From Chitinophagaceae bacterium (GTDB taxonomy: Bacteria > Bacteroidota > Bacteroidia > Chitinophagales > Chitinophagaceae), in contig JADKKJ010000011.1 in NCBI GenBank assembly GCA_016720565.1, positions 1,116,001 through 1,180,000 of the forward strand: a stretch of DNA of 64,000 nt, read 5' to 3'. The notes under the pieces were generated by a model. The model made no database searches, was not told the origin of the DNA, and worked only from the letters and a program-made list of their open reading frames with translations. Numbering within the stretch: position 1 is the first letter of the stretch; every line of letters begins with the position of its first letter. Made by a program: the position numbers and the translations under genes. This document shows positions 52,320-61,163 of the stretch, one piece after another.

Positions 52320-54893
52320 ATGAGATTTTTATTACTTACCGGGCTTCTATGCCTATTCCTATCCCTTCCGGGCTTATCCCAGATAAAGGGTGATTCGGTT
52401 ACTATAAAGGGATCTACGTTTAAAATGAATAATTCGGCGACGTTCTGGATGGGATCCAACTACCGTAAAGAGTGGAATATACCTATTACCGTTCCGGTAT
52501 TGCATCTGGACACCGAAAAAGGTGGACTGACCCCTGTTAAAAAAGGAGGGGGAAAACAAACTAAGTCGCTTAGAATGGAAGGCGCAGATGGCCGTCAATA
52601 TACCCTTCGCTCCATTCAAAAATTCATTACCTCCAAAACCTTGCCGGGTGATCTTCAGAGTGAGGCCGCTGCCGACCTGGTTTCTGATGGGGTTTCTGCC
52701 TCTTATCCTTATGCTTCGCTTTCTATGCAGCCGCTGGCGGATGCTGTAGGAGTTCCTTATGGAAAGGTTCGACTGGTATACATTCCAGATGATCCAAAGC
52801 TGGGTGTGTTCCGCAAGGAGTTTGGAAATATGCTTGCCACTTTCGAAGAGAGATTACCTGAAAATGTAACAAAAGGCTTTGATACCGACGAGGTTTCAGA
52901 TAAGCTTGAAAAAGACAATGACAATGATATTGACCACGAGGCCATCATCAAAGCACGCCTGCTTGATATGTTCGTAATGGATTTTGACCGTCACGAGGAC
53001 CAATGGCAATGGGGAGCGGTAGACAATGACCGCGGAGGCAAAACCTATTTTCCCATTCCGCGTGACCGGGACCAGGCATTTTATATCAACCGGGGTTTCC
53101 TGCCCAGTTTTGTAAAAAGTAAATCAATGGTGCCCCAGCTGGAAGGATTTAAACCTCATATAAAAAGTGTAAAATATTTCAATTTCGCTGCAAGGAATTT
53201 TGACCATTTCTTTTTCCAGGAAGCAACCGAGGATGATTGGAAAAGGGTGGCTGAGAAAATAGTGGCGGCGATCACGGATGAGGTGATCGAAAAGGCCATC
53301 AATATGCAGCCGCGGGAGATCCGTGATATTTCCGGTAATATGATCAAGGAAACGCTGAAACAAAGAAGGCAATACCTGGTACAGGAAGCAGTGGAATATT
53401 CAAGGTTCCTGGCAGAGCAGGTAAATATCACTACCAGCGACAAAAAAGAACTTTTTGACCTTACGCGCAATGATGATGGAAGCCTCCTGGTACAGATATA
53501 TAAAGTTGACAAGAATGGTAACCAGGCCTCTAAAATGTATGAAAGGAAATTTGATCCGCAGTATACGGAAGAGGTAAGGATCTATGGGTTTGACGGAGAT
53601 GATAAATTCGTGATCCATGGGGATAATGATAAGATCAAGATCCGCCTCATCGGTGGGGGAGGAAAAGATCTTTTTGAGAACCAGGGTAAGGGGGCAAGGC
53701 ACAACAGTATTGTTTATGACAAGATCGATGGTGGCAACAAGTTGATCGGAAATTTCCGAAATAAATTATCCTCTGATTCTGGTGTCAATAAATTTGACCG
53801 CCTTGGTTTTAAATACAACCGCGTGATGCCTTTGCTTTCGATCGGCTATAATCCTGATGATGGCCTTTCGCTTGGATTTGGAATGCGCATGATACGCCAG
53901 GGTTTCCGAAAAGAACCTTTTAAATCATTAAATGAATTTTCGGTCAACCATTCCCTGTCAACATCCGCCTGGAGATTCCGTTTCCATAATGAAATTATTT
54001 CTGTATTCGGAAAGAAGACCGATCTCACCTCAGACATTGATGTAAAATCTCCATTTAACACTACCCTTTTCTATGGGTATGGGATGAATTCTGTCTATGA
54101 TAAGACGAAACCACAGAAATTCAAATATTATCGTGCCCGGTATGACCTGGCAGACGTTTACCTGAACCTCCGCCATCGTTTTTCCACCAAAGTTGAGCTG
54201 AACCTGGGACCCACATTCCAGTTTTATGAAATGGATACAGATGATAAGCTGAACATGCAGCGCTTTATTTCAAAAACAGGCACCGGTGCCGGAAAGAATG
54301 GATTGGATTCAGCTACTGTATTCTCCAAGCAAAAATACCTGGGAGTTAATTTTAGCCTGAGCGTGGATACCCGTAACTCCAAAGTCCTTACAGAAAAAGG
54401 GATCAACTGGCAGACCTCATTCCGTTATTTAGGTGGTATGGGCGATACAAAATACAGCCCTGGAATCTTTAATACTGACTTTAGTTTCTACCTGCCGTTG
54501 GTGAAGAACCGCCTCACCTTTGCCAACCGTGCGGGGTTTGGAACCAATTTCGGTGATTTCAATTTCCACCAGGCTCAATACCTCGGTAATAATGATAACC
54601 TCCGCGGATATCGCCGCGAGCGGTTTTCCGGTAAGACCAAACTTTATAACCAGGCTGAACTTCGCTGGAGGGTCTCTAATTTCAAAACCTATCTTTTCCC
54701 CGGCTCCCTTGGTTTTGTGTTCTTCGCAGATGCAGGAAGGGTATGGGTTGATAATGATAACGTGAGCAAGAGTGCTTTTGGGTATGGAGCCGGTTTCTGG
54801 TTCTCTCCGCTGCGCCGAATACTGCTTACATTCAATTTTGCCATTTCCGATGAAGATAAACTGCCATTTGTAACGATAGGCTGGAGATTCTGA
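52320..54893 (+). CDS. Putative kinase-like domain - Omp85-like outer-membrane barrel protein, phosphatase-less paralogue
   Basis: This 857-residue protein has a signal peptide (MRFLLLTGLLCLFLSLPGLS). It is a divergent paralogue of the 48420 product without the phosphatase. The N-lobe-like strands include GRQYTLRSIQK (R97, K101). The putative catalytic loop is LLDMFVMDFDRHEDQWQW (D221, D223, R224, H225, Q228), and the metal-loop candidate is IPRDRDQAFY (D249, D251). A propeller-like linker (DGDDKFVIHGDNDKIKIRLI) leads to an Omp85-type barrel from about residue 490 to the terminal Phe (TIGWRF), with NNDNLRGYRRERFSGKT in the barrel as in BamA-like proteins. It is divergent from its paralogue across a 225-base gap, and a strong terminator follows. 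Confidence 0.82.
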   Translation: MRFLLLTGLLCLFLSLPGLSQIKGDSVTIKGSTFKMNNSATFWMGSNYRKEWNIPITVPVLHLDTEKGGLTPVKKGGGKQTKSLRMEGADGRQYTLRSIQKFITSKTLPGDLQSEAAADLVSDGVSASYPYASLSMQPLADAVGVPYGKVRLVYIPDDPKLGVFRKEFGNMLATFEERLPENVTKGFDTDEVSDKLEKDNDNDIDHEAIIKARLLDMFVMDFDRHEDQWQWGAVDNDRGGKTYFPIPRDRDQAFYINRGFLPSFVKSKSMVPQLEGFKPHIKSVKYFNFAARNFDHFFFQEATEDDWKRVAEKIVAAITDEVIEKAINMQPREIRDISGNMIKETLKQRRQYLVQEAVEYSRFLAEQVNITTSDKKELFDLTRNDDGSLLVQIYKVDKNGNQASKMYERKFDPQYTEEVRIYGFDGDDKFVIHGDNDKIKIRLIGGGGKDLFENQGKGARHNSIVYDKIDGGNKLIGNFRNKLSSDSGVNKFDRLGFKYNRVMPLLSIGYNPDDGLSLGFGMRMIRQGFRKEPFKSLNEFSVNHSLSTSAWRFRFHNEIISVFGKKTDLTSDIDVKSPFNTTLFYGYGMNSVYDKTKPQKFKYYRARYDLADVYLNLRHRFSTKVELNLGPTFQFYEMDTDDKLNMQRFISKTGTGAGKNGLDSATVFSKQKYLGVNFSLSVDTRNSKVLTEKGINWQTSFRYLGGMGDTKYSPGIFNTDFSFYLPLVKNRLTFANRAGFGTNFGDFNFHQAQYLGNNDNLRGYRRERFSGKTKLYNQAELRWRVSNFKTYLFPGSLGFVFFADAGRVWVDNDNVSKSAFGYGAGFWFSPLRRILLTFNFAISDEDKLPFVTIGWRF

Positions 54894-54910
54894 TCAACGA
54901 CATAACAAAT

Positions 54911-54937
54911 AAAAAAGGCCCCACCAGGGCCTTTTTT
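54911..54937. terminator. Bidirectional terminator between the Omp85-like gene and the GAF gene
   Basis: AAAAAAGGCCC and GGGCCTTTTTT form a perfect 11-bp stem with a 5-base loop (CACCA), with T tracts in both directions. Confidence 0.93.
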
Positions 54938-54941
54938 ATTT

Positions 54942-57329
54942 TCAATTATTTTTGATCAGATCTTCTGAGGTTGTTTGGGATAATTCAACTGACTCAGTAA
55001 CCGGGGCCTCTTCAAAATTTACATCCACTCTCAGCGCTTTCAGTCCCGAAACGCCCTGCAATTCTTCCAGGTCATGTTTTTCAATTGGAGGTTTCAATAG
55101 TTGCTGGCTCTGGAGGAATTCGATATACTCAATATATTCAGCGGCATCTTTTGATTGAGAATATACCACTGCGATCTTTCCCGGCTGGGTAAGCCTTTCG
55201 CTGCTGTCTTTTATCCTGACCTTATCGATCCTTTTCTTTACGATCTCATAGCGGATATTATAAGTACCATCCACATCAAATTTCCTTTCTTCAGTTCGGA
55301 ACAGCACAGAAAGTGTTTGATTATGACAAAGGATAAGCTGGGTGGTCTTTAAACAATGGCTTAATTCAGCTTCCAGTTTATGGGTAAGCCTGGCCGCCTT
55401 GGCCATTGCGGTCAACTGCCACATTTTAAGATTGCGTAAATAGATCTCATCAAATTTTTTTCGGGGAGTGATGGATTGGCCCATATAAATATTGAACTCA
55501 AGTCCATCGGTGACAAACCGCTCAAAATAATGCGGGTAAACCTTTTGCGCTGCGGCCTGCTCTTTTTCAAGGAATTTAGAAAGTGTTTCATTGATACGGG
55601 TTACACTTTGTTCATATTCCCTCCTGTGCCTGTAAAGCATACCCAATTGAGGATCCAGCGTAGAGAAATACTGCTCGATATCATTTTTCAACAGGGGTTC
55701 AGTCTTATGCAAATGACTGAAAACGGAAGTGACCTGACCTTTCATGAATTCATTGATGCTCATTTCTTCCTCCGATTGCAATACATCAGAAGCGTTTGTA
55801 ATGAATTTCTCTATTTTAAATTCGATCTCCTGCAATAAAGGGAATGCCAGGTGTTCCTGGGCTTTCTTCACCAGGCGCTGGGCCATTTCCAGTTGCTCGA
55901 TCATGTCAAGCTGTATAGCTCGCGATCTTTCGGTGGAAGAGTTTCTTATATCAATGGCGGAATATAGCGGCGCCACCTCTTCAAATACGATACGCTGAAC
56001 CTTCTCCTCCTTTTTAAGATGTTTTTTTACAATATGGTCCAGTGCCACTTCCGTAAACTTCCATTCTACCGAAGGCTGTACCGCTGTAAATTTTTTCTTG
56101 ATCACTTTATCTACCTCAGAGTTGAGCTGGTCCAGGGCTTTTTCAATGCTGAGGGTAAACAAGGGTATGGCCGCGTCCACTTTACTTACCTGTATGGGCA
56201 AAAGTTCGCCCTCGGTAAATGACATGATCTCCAGTATGCCTATCAGATCATTTTTTTGCTTCAGGGGGCAAAGGATCAGGCTGCGCGCCCCTTCCTTGTA
56301 ATAGGAATTAAGGCATTGCACATCGCTTAACAGTTTCTCATCCAGTTTTTCAAAAAGCAGGGGCTGGTCATTATCCCGGAAAAGTAATTTGCAATAGTCG
56401 CTGACCTCGTCTTTATCGTAATTGGACTCATAATTCCGGAAAAGTATACTGTTGGCATTATGTATCTCGGAATACACATAGTGGCCGTTTATCTTGAAAA
56501 AAGGCGTGATGCCGATCTTCAGGCCTTTAATACCGATCAGGCTTTCCACAAATTTTTCCAGCTCGTTATAGGTGGTATTGTTATCAGAGAAAGAATCAAA
56601 ATCAAGCAGGCGGTTCTTCATCTCAGAGATCACGGCCTGTTCAGTAACGTCATTAATACGCATCACTGCCAGCCCTTCAAATACAAAATTATCCAGGGGA
56701 ATAAGTTTCATCAACTCATCCAGCTTACGTAACCGGTTGGTGTTTGGATCGAGCAAACTTGCTGGCAGTTCAGGCATTTGATCTTTTGGCTTTACGTCAA
56801 TAAAGCGGGCATCGATCCGTAATTCCATATACCGGGTAAGACCGGTAGCCTGGTCAATATAAGGATAGATGGACCTGACCGTATCGGGACTTTGGAAATG
56901 AAGGTATTTTTTCAGTATAAGTCCATAAGCCAGGTTGAGTTTTTCTTCTGTCAGGCTAAGTCCTATTTGCGTTTCCGGTAATTCGATCTCATTTGTATCT
57001 GGCTTCACCAGGTTCTTACTGAACAGGGGAGAGGCATATACTGCTTCCATCTTGAATGGAAGGGAAACCCCATACATCAGGTTGGCCGTGGTAGGAGGGA
57101 ATACCGCCGATAATAGTTCTTCTATGAGTTCAGAATAATTCAGGACCATGCCCGGCTCCGTGATGGCCTGCAAAAGTTCAGGATGGCGCTCCATTTCGCT
57201 CAACACCTGGCCATAAAGTTTTTTCATACCGGGATTGCCTTCCTGTATGTTCTTCCGAAGGGAGTTTACCAGTGGCCCGAAGGACAGGTAATTATGTTTT
57301 ATGAGATCTGTGGTTTGCTTTCCTTCCAT
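54942..57329 (-). CDS. Large GAF-domain protein of unknown function
   Basis: This 795-residue protein has no signal peptide, so it is cytoplasmic. The N-terminal half has no domain I can name. A GAF-like segment lies at about 330-415 (YYKEGARSLILCPLKQKNDL, then IGILEIMSFTEGELLPIQVS). The C-terminal half is helical and charged, with FEEVAPLYSAIDIRNSSTER near 455 and coiled-coil-like stretches. The family recurs in Chitinophagaceae-type genomes, as far as I can recall. No kinase, HTH or output domain is visible, so it may sense a small molecule or act as a scaffold. It is monocistronic between a terminator and the outer-membrane protein gene. Confidence 0.75.
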   Translation of the reverse strand: MEGKQTTDLIKHNYLSFGPLVNSLRKNIQEGNPGMKKLYGQVLSEMERHPELLQAITEPGMVLNYSELIEELLSAVFPPTTANLMYGVSLPFKMEAVYASPLFSKNLVKPDTNEIELPETQIGLSLTEEKLNLAYGLILKKYLHFQSPDTVRSIYPYIDQATGLTRYMELRIDARFIDVKPKDQMPELPASLLDPNTNRLRKLDELMKLIPLDNFVFEGLAVMRINDVTEQAVISEMKNRLLDFDSFSDNNTTYNELEKFVESLIGIKGLKIGITPFFKINGHYVYSEIHNANSILFRNYESNYDKDEVSDYCKLLFRDNDQPLLFEKLDEKLLSDVQCLNSYYKEGARSLILCPLKQKNDLIGILEIMSFTEGELLPIQVSKVDAAIPLFTLSIEKALDQLNSEVDKVIKKKFTAVQPSVEWKFTEVALDHIVKKHLKKEEKVQRIVFEEVAPLYSAIDIRNSSTERSRAIQLDMIEQLEMAQRLVKKAQEHLAFPLLQEIEFKIEKFITNASDVLQSEEEMSINEFMKGQVTSVFSHLHKTEPLLKNDIEQYFSTLDPQLGMLYRHRREYEQSVTRINETLSKFLEKEQAAAQKVYPHYFERFVTDGLEFNIYMGQSITPRKKFDEIYLRNLKMWQLTAMAKAARLTHKLEAELSHCLKTTQLILCHNQTLSVLFRTEERKFDVDGTYNIRYEIVKKRIDKVRIKDSSERLTQPGKIAVVYSQSKDAAEYIEYIEFLQSQQLLKPPIEKHDLEELQGVSGLKALRVDVNFEEAPVTESVELSQTTSEDLIKNN

Positions 57330-57398
57330 TCCGGTTGTTTTGGCTGAAACAGGATAAGATCGAACTGTCAGTAAATGTAATAAAATTCAGGCAGAGTC

Positions 57399-58313
57399 TC
57401 AGCGGCGTGTTCTGCCCAAAACCAGTCCCAGCTTGAATTCTATGGTGAAATAGTTGTCGTTTTTTTTGGGGTTACCCCTGCTGGCACCGGGAAGCGTATT
57501 ATCGGCGGGATTGATCTCCTTCCGCCGGTTGGCCAGTTTGTCGGCAATGGCGGCAACGCTGGGGTTGAGATATTTATAAAACAGCGCCGGATCAATATAA
57601 GTGGTGCTCACATCATCCAGGTAATCGGTGAAAAGTTTGCGGTCAAGAAATTCTATTCGCGCATTGAACAGGGATCCAAGTTCTATACGAAGTCCCATGC
57701 CCCCCATAAGATTATACTGGTGCAGGTCGTACTCCTGGCGGTCGGGGTATTCACTGAAATGCTGGCCCTCTGTATGCAATGGTTTTAATTCATACCAGTT
57801 GTTTCCCAGTTTGCCCTGCGGGTCAAATGAAAAATAGCCCGCGCCAATAACGAAATAGGGAGAGAGGATCGGAAGATCTGAAGTGGCCCCTTTAAATATC
57901 ACCCGGGGATGAACCTCTATGCCCAGACTGAGTTCTGCTATCTGCGATTTAAAACTCTGGTTTCTCTGGTAGCGGCCATTGAGATTATCGCCATAGATCT
58001 TTAACACACTGTCAAACCCCACTACTGAACCACTGGTACCTTCGATCCTTCCTGAAATGGCATGGTTATACGTAACCATAACATAAGCGCCGTAACAGGG
58101 CCGGGCAGTATTCCAGCGCAGGTCTTTGATGAAGCCCTTCCCAGGACCATTTTTTCCTCCCAGATCCGTAAGGGCATTCATCACACCCGCCTTTACACCC
58201 ACCTCATACAGTACCGGAGATTCATAATAGCGGTCGTTGGAAAAATAATATTGCGCATGCAGCATAGAGGAGGGAAAACATGCCAGCAGCAGGTATGCAA
58301 CTATTTTCCTCAT
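57399..58313 (-). CDS. Probable outer-membrane beta-barrel protein
   Basis: The start is at ATG 58313 (MRKIVAYLLLACFPSSMLHA), a signal peptide; the open frame extends 21 codons further into nth. The 304-residue product alternates aromatic/hydrophobic and polar residues in short strands (EVGVKAGVMNALTDLGGKNG; YFVIGAGYFSFDP; MGGMGLRIELGSLFNARIEF) and ends in a strand (YFTIEFKLGLVLG). This is typical of small Bacteroidota porin-like barrels. Its ATG overlaps the nth stop (ATGA), so the two are translationally coupled although functionally unrelated. No more specific function can be given. Confidence 0.75.
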   Translation of the reverse strand: MRKIVAYLLLACFPSSMLHAQYYFSNDRYYESPVLYEVGVKAGVMNALTDLGGKNGPGKGFIKDLRWNTARPCYGAYVMVTYNHAISGRIEGTSGSVVGFDSVLKIYGDNLNGRYQRNQSFKSQIAELSLGIEVHPRVIFKGATSDLPILSPYFVIGAGYFSFDPQGKLGNNWYELKPLHTEGQHFSEYPDRQEYDLHQYNLMGGMGLRIELGSLFNARIEFLDRKLFTDYLDDVSTTYIDPALFYKYLNPSVAAIADKLANRRKEINPADNTLPGASRGNPKKNDNYFTIEFKLGLVLGRTRR

Positions 58314-58972
58314 GGTAGTATTGGGATTTTTAGTTTGTTCTTTTTGAAATAAAGGCAGGCCTCGCGAAGGCCGCACTCTTCACATTTTGGTTTCCTGGCC
58401 TGGCAAACATAACGACCATGAAGGATCAGCCAGTGATGGGATCTGTGTACCAGCTCCCGGGGAATATTTTTGACCAGGTATTTTTCCACTGCAAGCGGGG
58501 TGGTAGCGGTAGATGGAACAAGTCCTATCCTTTTACTTACCCGGTTCACATGCGTATCAACGGCCATATTGGGTTGGCTATCCACTACCGACGTGATCAC
58601 ATTGGCTGTTTTCCTTCCCACTCCGGGGAGTTTCACCAATTCATCTACGGTCATGGGCACTATCCCGTTAAAATCCCTTACCAGCATCTGCGCCATGCCG
58701 ATCAGGTGTTTGGTTTTATTATTGGGATAGGAAATGGACCTGATCAATGGGAAGAGATCATCAAAAGATGCCTTGCTCATAGTTTGCGGGTCAGGATAGC
58801 GGGCAAAAATAGAAGGAGTGGTAAGGTTTACTCTTTTATCCGTGCATTGCGCCGATAGTATCACTGCCACCAGCAATTGAAAAGGATCTTTGAATTCAAG
58901 TTCCGTTTCGGCAACTGGCATGTGTTCGGAGAAATAGTCGATCACAAACTGGTAGCGTTCCTTCCGTTTCAT
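58310..58972 (-). CDS. nth: Endonuclease III (DNA glycosylase/AP lyase)
   Basis: This 220-residue base-excision-repair enzyme removes oxidised pyrimidines and nicks abasic sites. The helix-hairpin-helix is LPGVGRKTANVI with catalytic K121. D139 is in VDTHVNRVSKRIGL (E. coli uses Lys120 and Asp138). The C-terminal 4Fe-4S cluster cysteines follow the C-X6-C-X2-C-X5-C pattern (CQARKPKCEECGLREAC). ATG 58972 is preferred to a TTG three codons earlier. It is first of a unit with the overlapping outer-membrane protein gene. Confidence 0.96.
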   Translation of the reverse strand: MKRKERYQFVIDYFSEHMPVAETELEFKDPFQLLVAVILSAQCTDKRVNLTTPSIFARYPDPQTMSKASFDDLFPLIRSISYPNNKTKHLIGMAQMLVRDFNGIVPMTVDELVKLPGVGRKTANVITSVVDSQPNMAVDTHVNRVSKRIGLVPSTATTPLAVEKYLVKNIPRELVHRSHHWLILHGRYVCQARKPKCEECGLREACLYFKKNKLKIPILP

Positions 58973-59011
58973 TAAACGCAAAAATAACTGAAAGGGAAGG
59001 CGGGTGCCAAT

Positions 59012-59039
59012 AAAAAAAGCATTCCTTTTGGGAATGCTT
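59012..59039 (-). terminator. Terminator after the small 59060 gene
   Basis: On the minus strand AAGCATTCC pairs with GGAATGCTT around a 5-base loop and is followed by T7. It lies 20 bases beyond the stop at 59060. Confidence 0.85.
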
Positions 59040-59059
59040 AAAAAAATTGTAAGTAGCTT

Positions 59060-59293
59060 TTACTGTACTTCCTGGGTGGAATGTTCCCTTGCGTAGTTCA
59101 GTACATTTAAAATAACTTCTGTACGTGGGGTGACAACGCTTTTATCAAGCCTTTGCATCGAAGTTTTCAGCACATTGAGTTTTTCTCTAAGGGTCCAATC
59201 CTTTAAAAGGGCTTCTTCAATGGCCTTGTGTTGTTCGGCTGATGCTTCGTTGTACAGATACAGTAATAAGTCTTCAGGTGTAAAATTGGTCAT
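59060..59293 (-). CDS. Small conserved-looking protein, anti-sigma N-terminal-like
   Basis: This is a 77-residue cytoplasmic protein; ATG 59293 is chosen over a TTG two codons earlier. It opens TNFTPEDLLLYLYNEASAEQ and continues KAIEEALLKDWTLREKLNVL. This resembles the N-terminal sigma-binding helix bundle of FecR/anti-sigma proteins but has no membrane segment. No sigma gene is adjacent (divIC and eno lie upstream, nth downstream). It has its own terminator. The function is unknown; regulator binding is a guess from the N-terminal similarity. Confidence 0.68.
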   Translation of the reverse strand: MTNFTPEDLLLYLYNEASAEQHKAIEEALLKDWTLREKLNVLKTSMQRLDKSVVTPRTEVILNVLNYAREHSTQEVQ

Positions 59294-59397
59294 TTGCAAC
59301 CGGTTAAATTGTCCAGAAAATTAGTTGTTCAGGGGGTCGGGGATCCAACTTATCCAGTTAAAAACGGAGAGGCAAAATCCTTATTGTGTTGGATTTC

Positions 59398-59712
59398 TTA
59401 ATTCTTTGGGGAATCGTGTTTTTCCGGTATCAGGAATAGCTCCTCATTATCGCGTTTCATGTAAAAAGCTTCGCGGGCCAGTTTTTCAATGGCACTGGGA
59501 TCTGTTGTAAGGTCCTGATAATCTTTCCTTAACCTGGCTATTTCCAGGGTATAATAGTCCCTGGAGTTGTCCAGGGCCCTTAATTCTTTTTTTCTTTCTA
59601 CCTGGGTCAGCAAATCGTTCTTATCCAGAAATAGGATGATCACGCAAAAAGCCGCAAATGCAATAAGATACTTATTGCGAAAAATGGGAGGTATATGGCG
59701 CAGCAGCTTCAC
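59398..59712 (-). CDS. Septum formation initiator DivIC/FtsB-like protein
   Basis: This 104-residue bitopic membrane protein has a short cytoplasmic N terminus, one helix (YLIAFAAFCVIILFL), then a coiled coil (ELRALDNSRDYYTLEIARLR) and the DivIC/FtsB tail (AIEKLAREAFYMKRDNEELF). It should join FtsL and FtsQ in the divisome and link to septal peptidoglycan synthesis. The start is GTG, overlapping the enolase stop as GTGA, so its translation is coupled to eno. Confidence 0.9.
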   Translation of the reverse strand: MKLLRHIPPIFRNKYLIAFAAFCVIILFLDKNDLLTQVERKKELRALDNSRDYYTLEIARLRKDYQDLTTDPSAIEKLAREAFYMKRDNEELFLIPEKHDSPKN

Positions 59713-60998
59713 TTCCCAAATTTAATCTTTCCCTTTGGATAAATTGCGGAGGCGCCCAATAATTCTTCAATACGGATCAGTTGATTGTATTTAGCCATAC
59801 GATCTGTACGACTGGCTGAGCCGGTTTTGATCTGCCCGCAGTTCAACGCCACGGCCAGGTCGGCAATAGTGGTATCTTCTGTTTCTCCGCTTCGATGACT
59901 CATGATCGTATTATATCCATTATGCTGTGCCAGGGTAACCGCATTAATGGTCTCTGTGACCGTACCGATCTGGTTCACTTTTACCAGCAGCGCATTGCCA
60001 ATCTTTTTATCGATGCCTTTTTGAAGACGTTCCACATTAGTTACGAAAAGGTCATCGCCCACCAGCTGGCATTTATCTCCGATGGTCTCGGTTAGATATT
60101 TCCAACCAGCCCAGTCGTCTTCTGCCATTCCATCTTCAATGGAAACAATAGGATATTGCTTCACCCATTTTTCCCAGTATTTCACCAGTTGCTCGCTGGT
60201 CATTTCTTTTCCATCGCTTTTATGGAAAACATATTTTTTCTTTTTAGCGTTCCAGAGTTCACTGTTGGCCGCATCCATAGCGATATTAACCTGGGTGCCG
60301 GTCTTAAAACCAGCAGCGCCAATAGCGGTAAGTACTGTTTCTATCGCCTCTTCATTTGATTGGATGTTCGGGGCAAAACCACCTTCATCGCCTACATTGG
60401 TGCTGTATCCTTTTTTCTTCAATACGGATTTCAATGCATGGAAGATCTCTACTCCCCAGCGCAAACCTTCACTAAAGCTGGAGGCACCTGTTGGCATTAC
60501 CATGAATTCCTGGAAATCGATCTTGTTATCGGCATGGGCACCACCATTCAGGATGTTCATCATTGGAATGGGAAGTATTTTGGCATTCGTTCCACCGATA
60601 TAGCGGTATAACGGAAGGGAGGCCTCTTCTGCGGCAGCTTTTGCCACGGCGAGGCTTACAGCCAGGATGGCATTGGCTCCAAGTTTTCCTTTATTAGCGG
60701 TGCCATCCAGTTGGATCATCATTTCATCAATACCTGTCTGGTCAGCCACATCAGCTCCAAGCAGGGCCGGGGCGATGAGATCATTTACATTCTTCACTGC
60801 TTTTAATACACCTTTGCCTCCATATAATTTTTTATCATTATCGCGTAGTTCAACGGCCTCATGAATGCCGGTGCTGGCGCCACTTGGTACAGCCGCGCGG
60901 CCCAGGGCCCCTTCATCTGTCAGTATATCTACTTCTACGGTTGGATTTCCTCTTGAATCAAGTATCTGGCGGGCGAAGATCTCAGCGATGTAACTCAT
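59709..60998 (-). CDS. eno: Enolase
   Basis: This 429-residue glycolytic enzyme converts 2-phosphoglycerate to phosphoenolpyruvate in the cytoplasm. It starts IAEIFARQILDSRGNPTVEV, has the loop GAVPSGASTG-like AAVPSGASTGIHEAVELRDN, the metal ligands in VSIEDGMAED and LVGDDLFVTN, the catalytic lysine in LLVKVNQIGT, and the signature IMSHRSGETED. The length is normal. It is first gene of a unit with divIC. Confidence 0.98.
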   Translation of the reverse strand: MSYIAEIFARQILDSRGNPTVEVDILTDEGALGRAAVPSGASTGIHEAVELRDNDKKLYGGKGVLKAVKNVNDLIAPALLGADVADQTGIDEMMIQLDGTANKGKLGANAILAVSLAVAKAAAEEASLPLYRYIGGTNAKILPIPMMNILNGGAHADNKIDFQEFMVMPTGASSFSEGLRWGVEIFHALKSVLKKKGYSTNVGDEGGFAPNIQSNEEAIETVLTAIGAAGFKTGTQVNIAMDAANSELWNAKKKKYVFHKSDGKEMTSEQLVKYWEKWVKQYPIVSIEDGMAEDDWAGWKYLTETIGDKCQLVGDDLFVTNVERLQKGIDKKIGNALLVKVNQIGTVTETINAVTLAQHNGYNTIMSHRSGETEDTTIADLAVALNCGQIKTGSASRTDRMAKYNQLIRIEELLGASAIYPKGKIKFGK

Positions 60999-61113
60999 AA
61001 TAACGGGTAATGTTTAGTGTAAACAGTTGAAGGGCAAAGAAACGAAAAAAAATCAGGTAAAAAGGCTGAGATGGCTCAGTTGCTTTGATTTGAATCACAA
61101 TAGTCCGAAGGCC

Positions 61114-61144
61114 TTTGAAATACGGGCTATTTTTGATAAGTTTG
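61114..61144 (+). promoter_or_regulatory. Bacteroidota-type promoter of the T9SS cargo gene
   Basis: TTTG (61114-61117), a 19-base spacer and TAAGTTTG (61137-61144) match the phylum consensus exactly. The ATG follows 19 bases later. Confidence 0.75.
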
Positions 61145-61163
61145 ATGCTATTCCATCCTGTAC

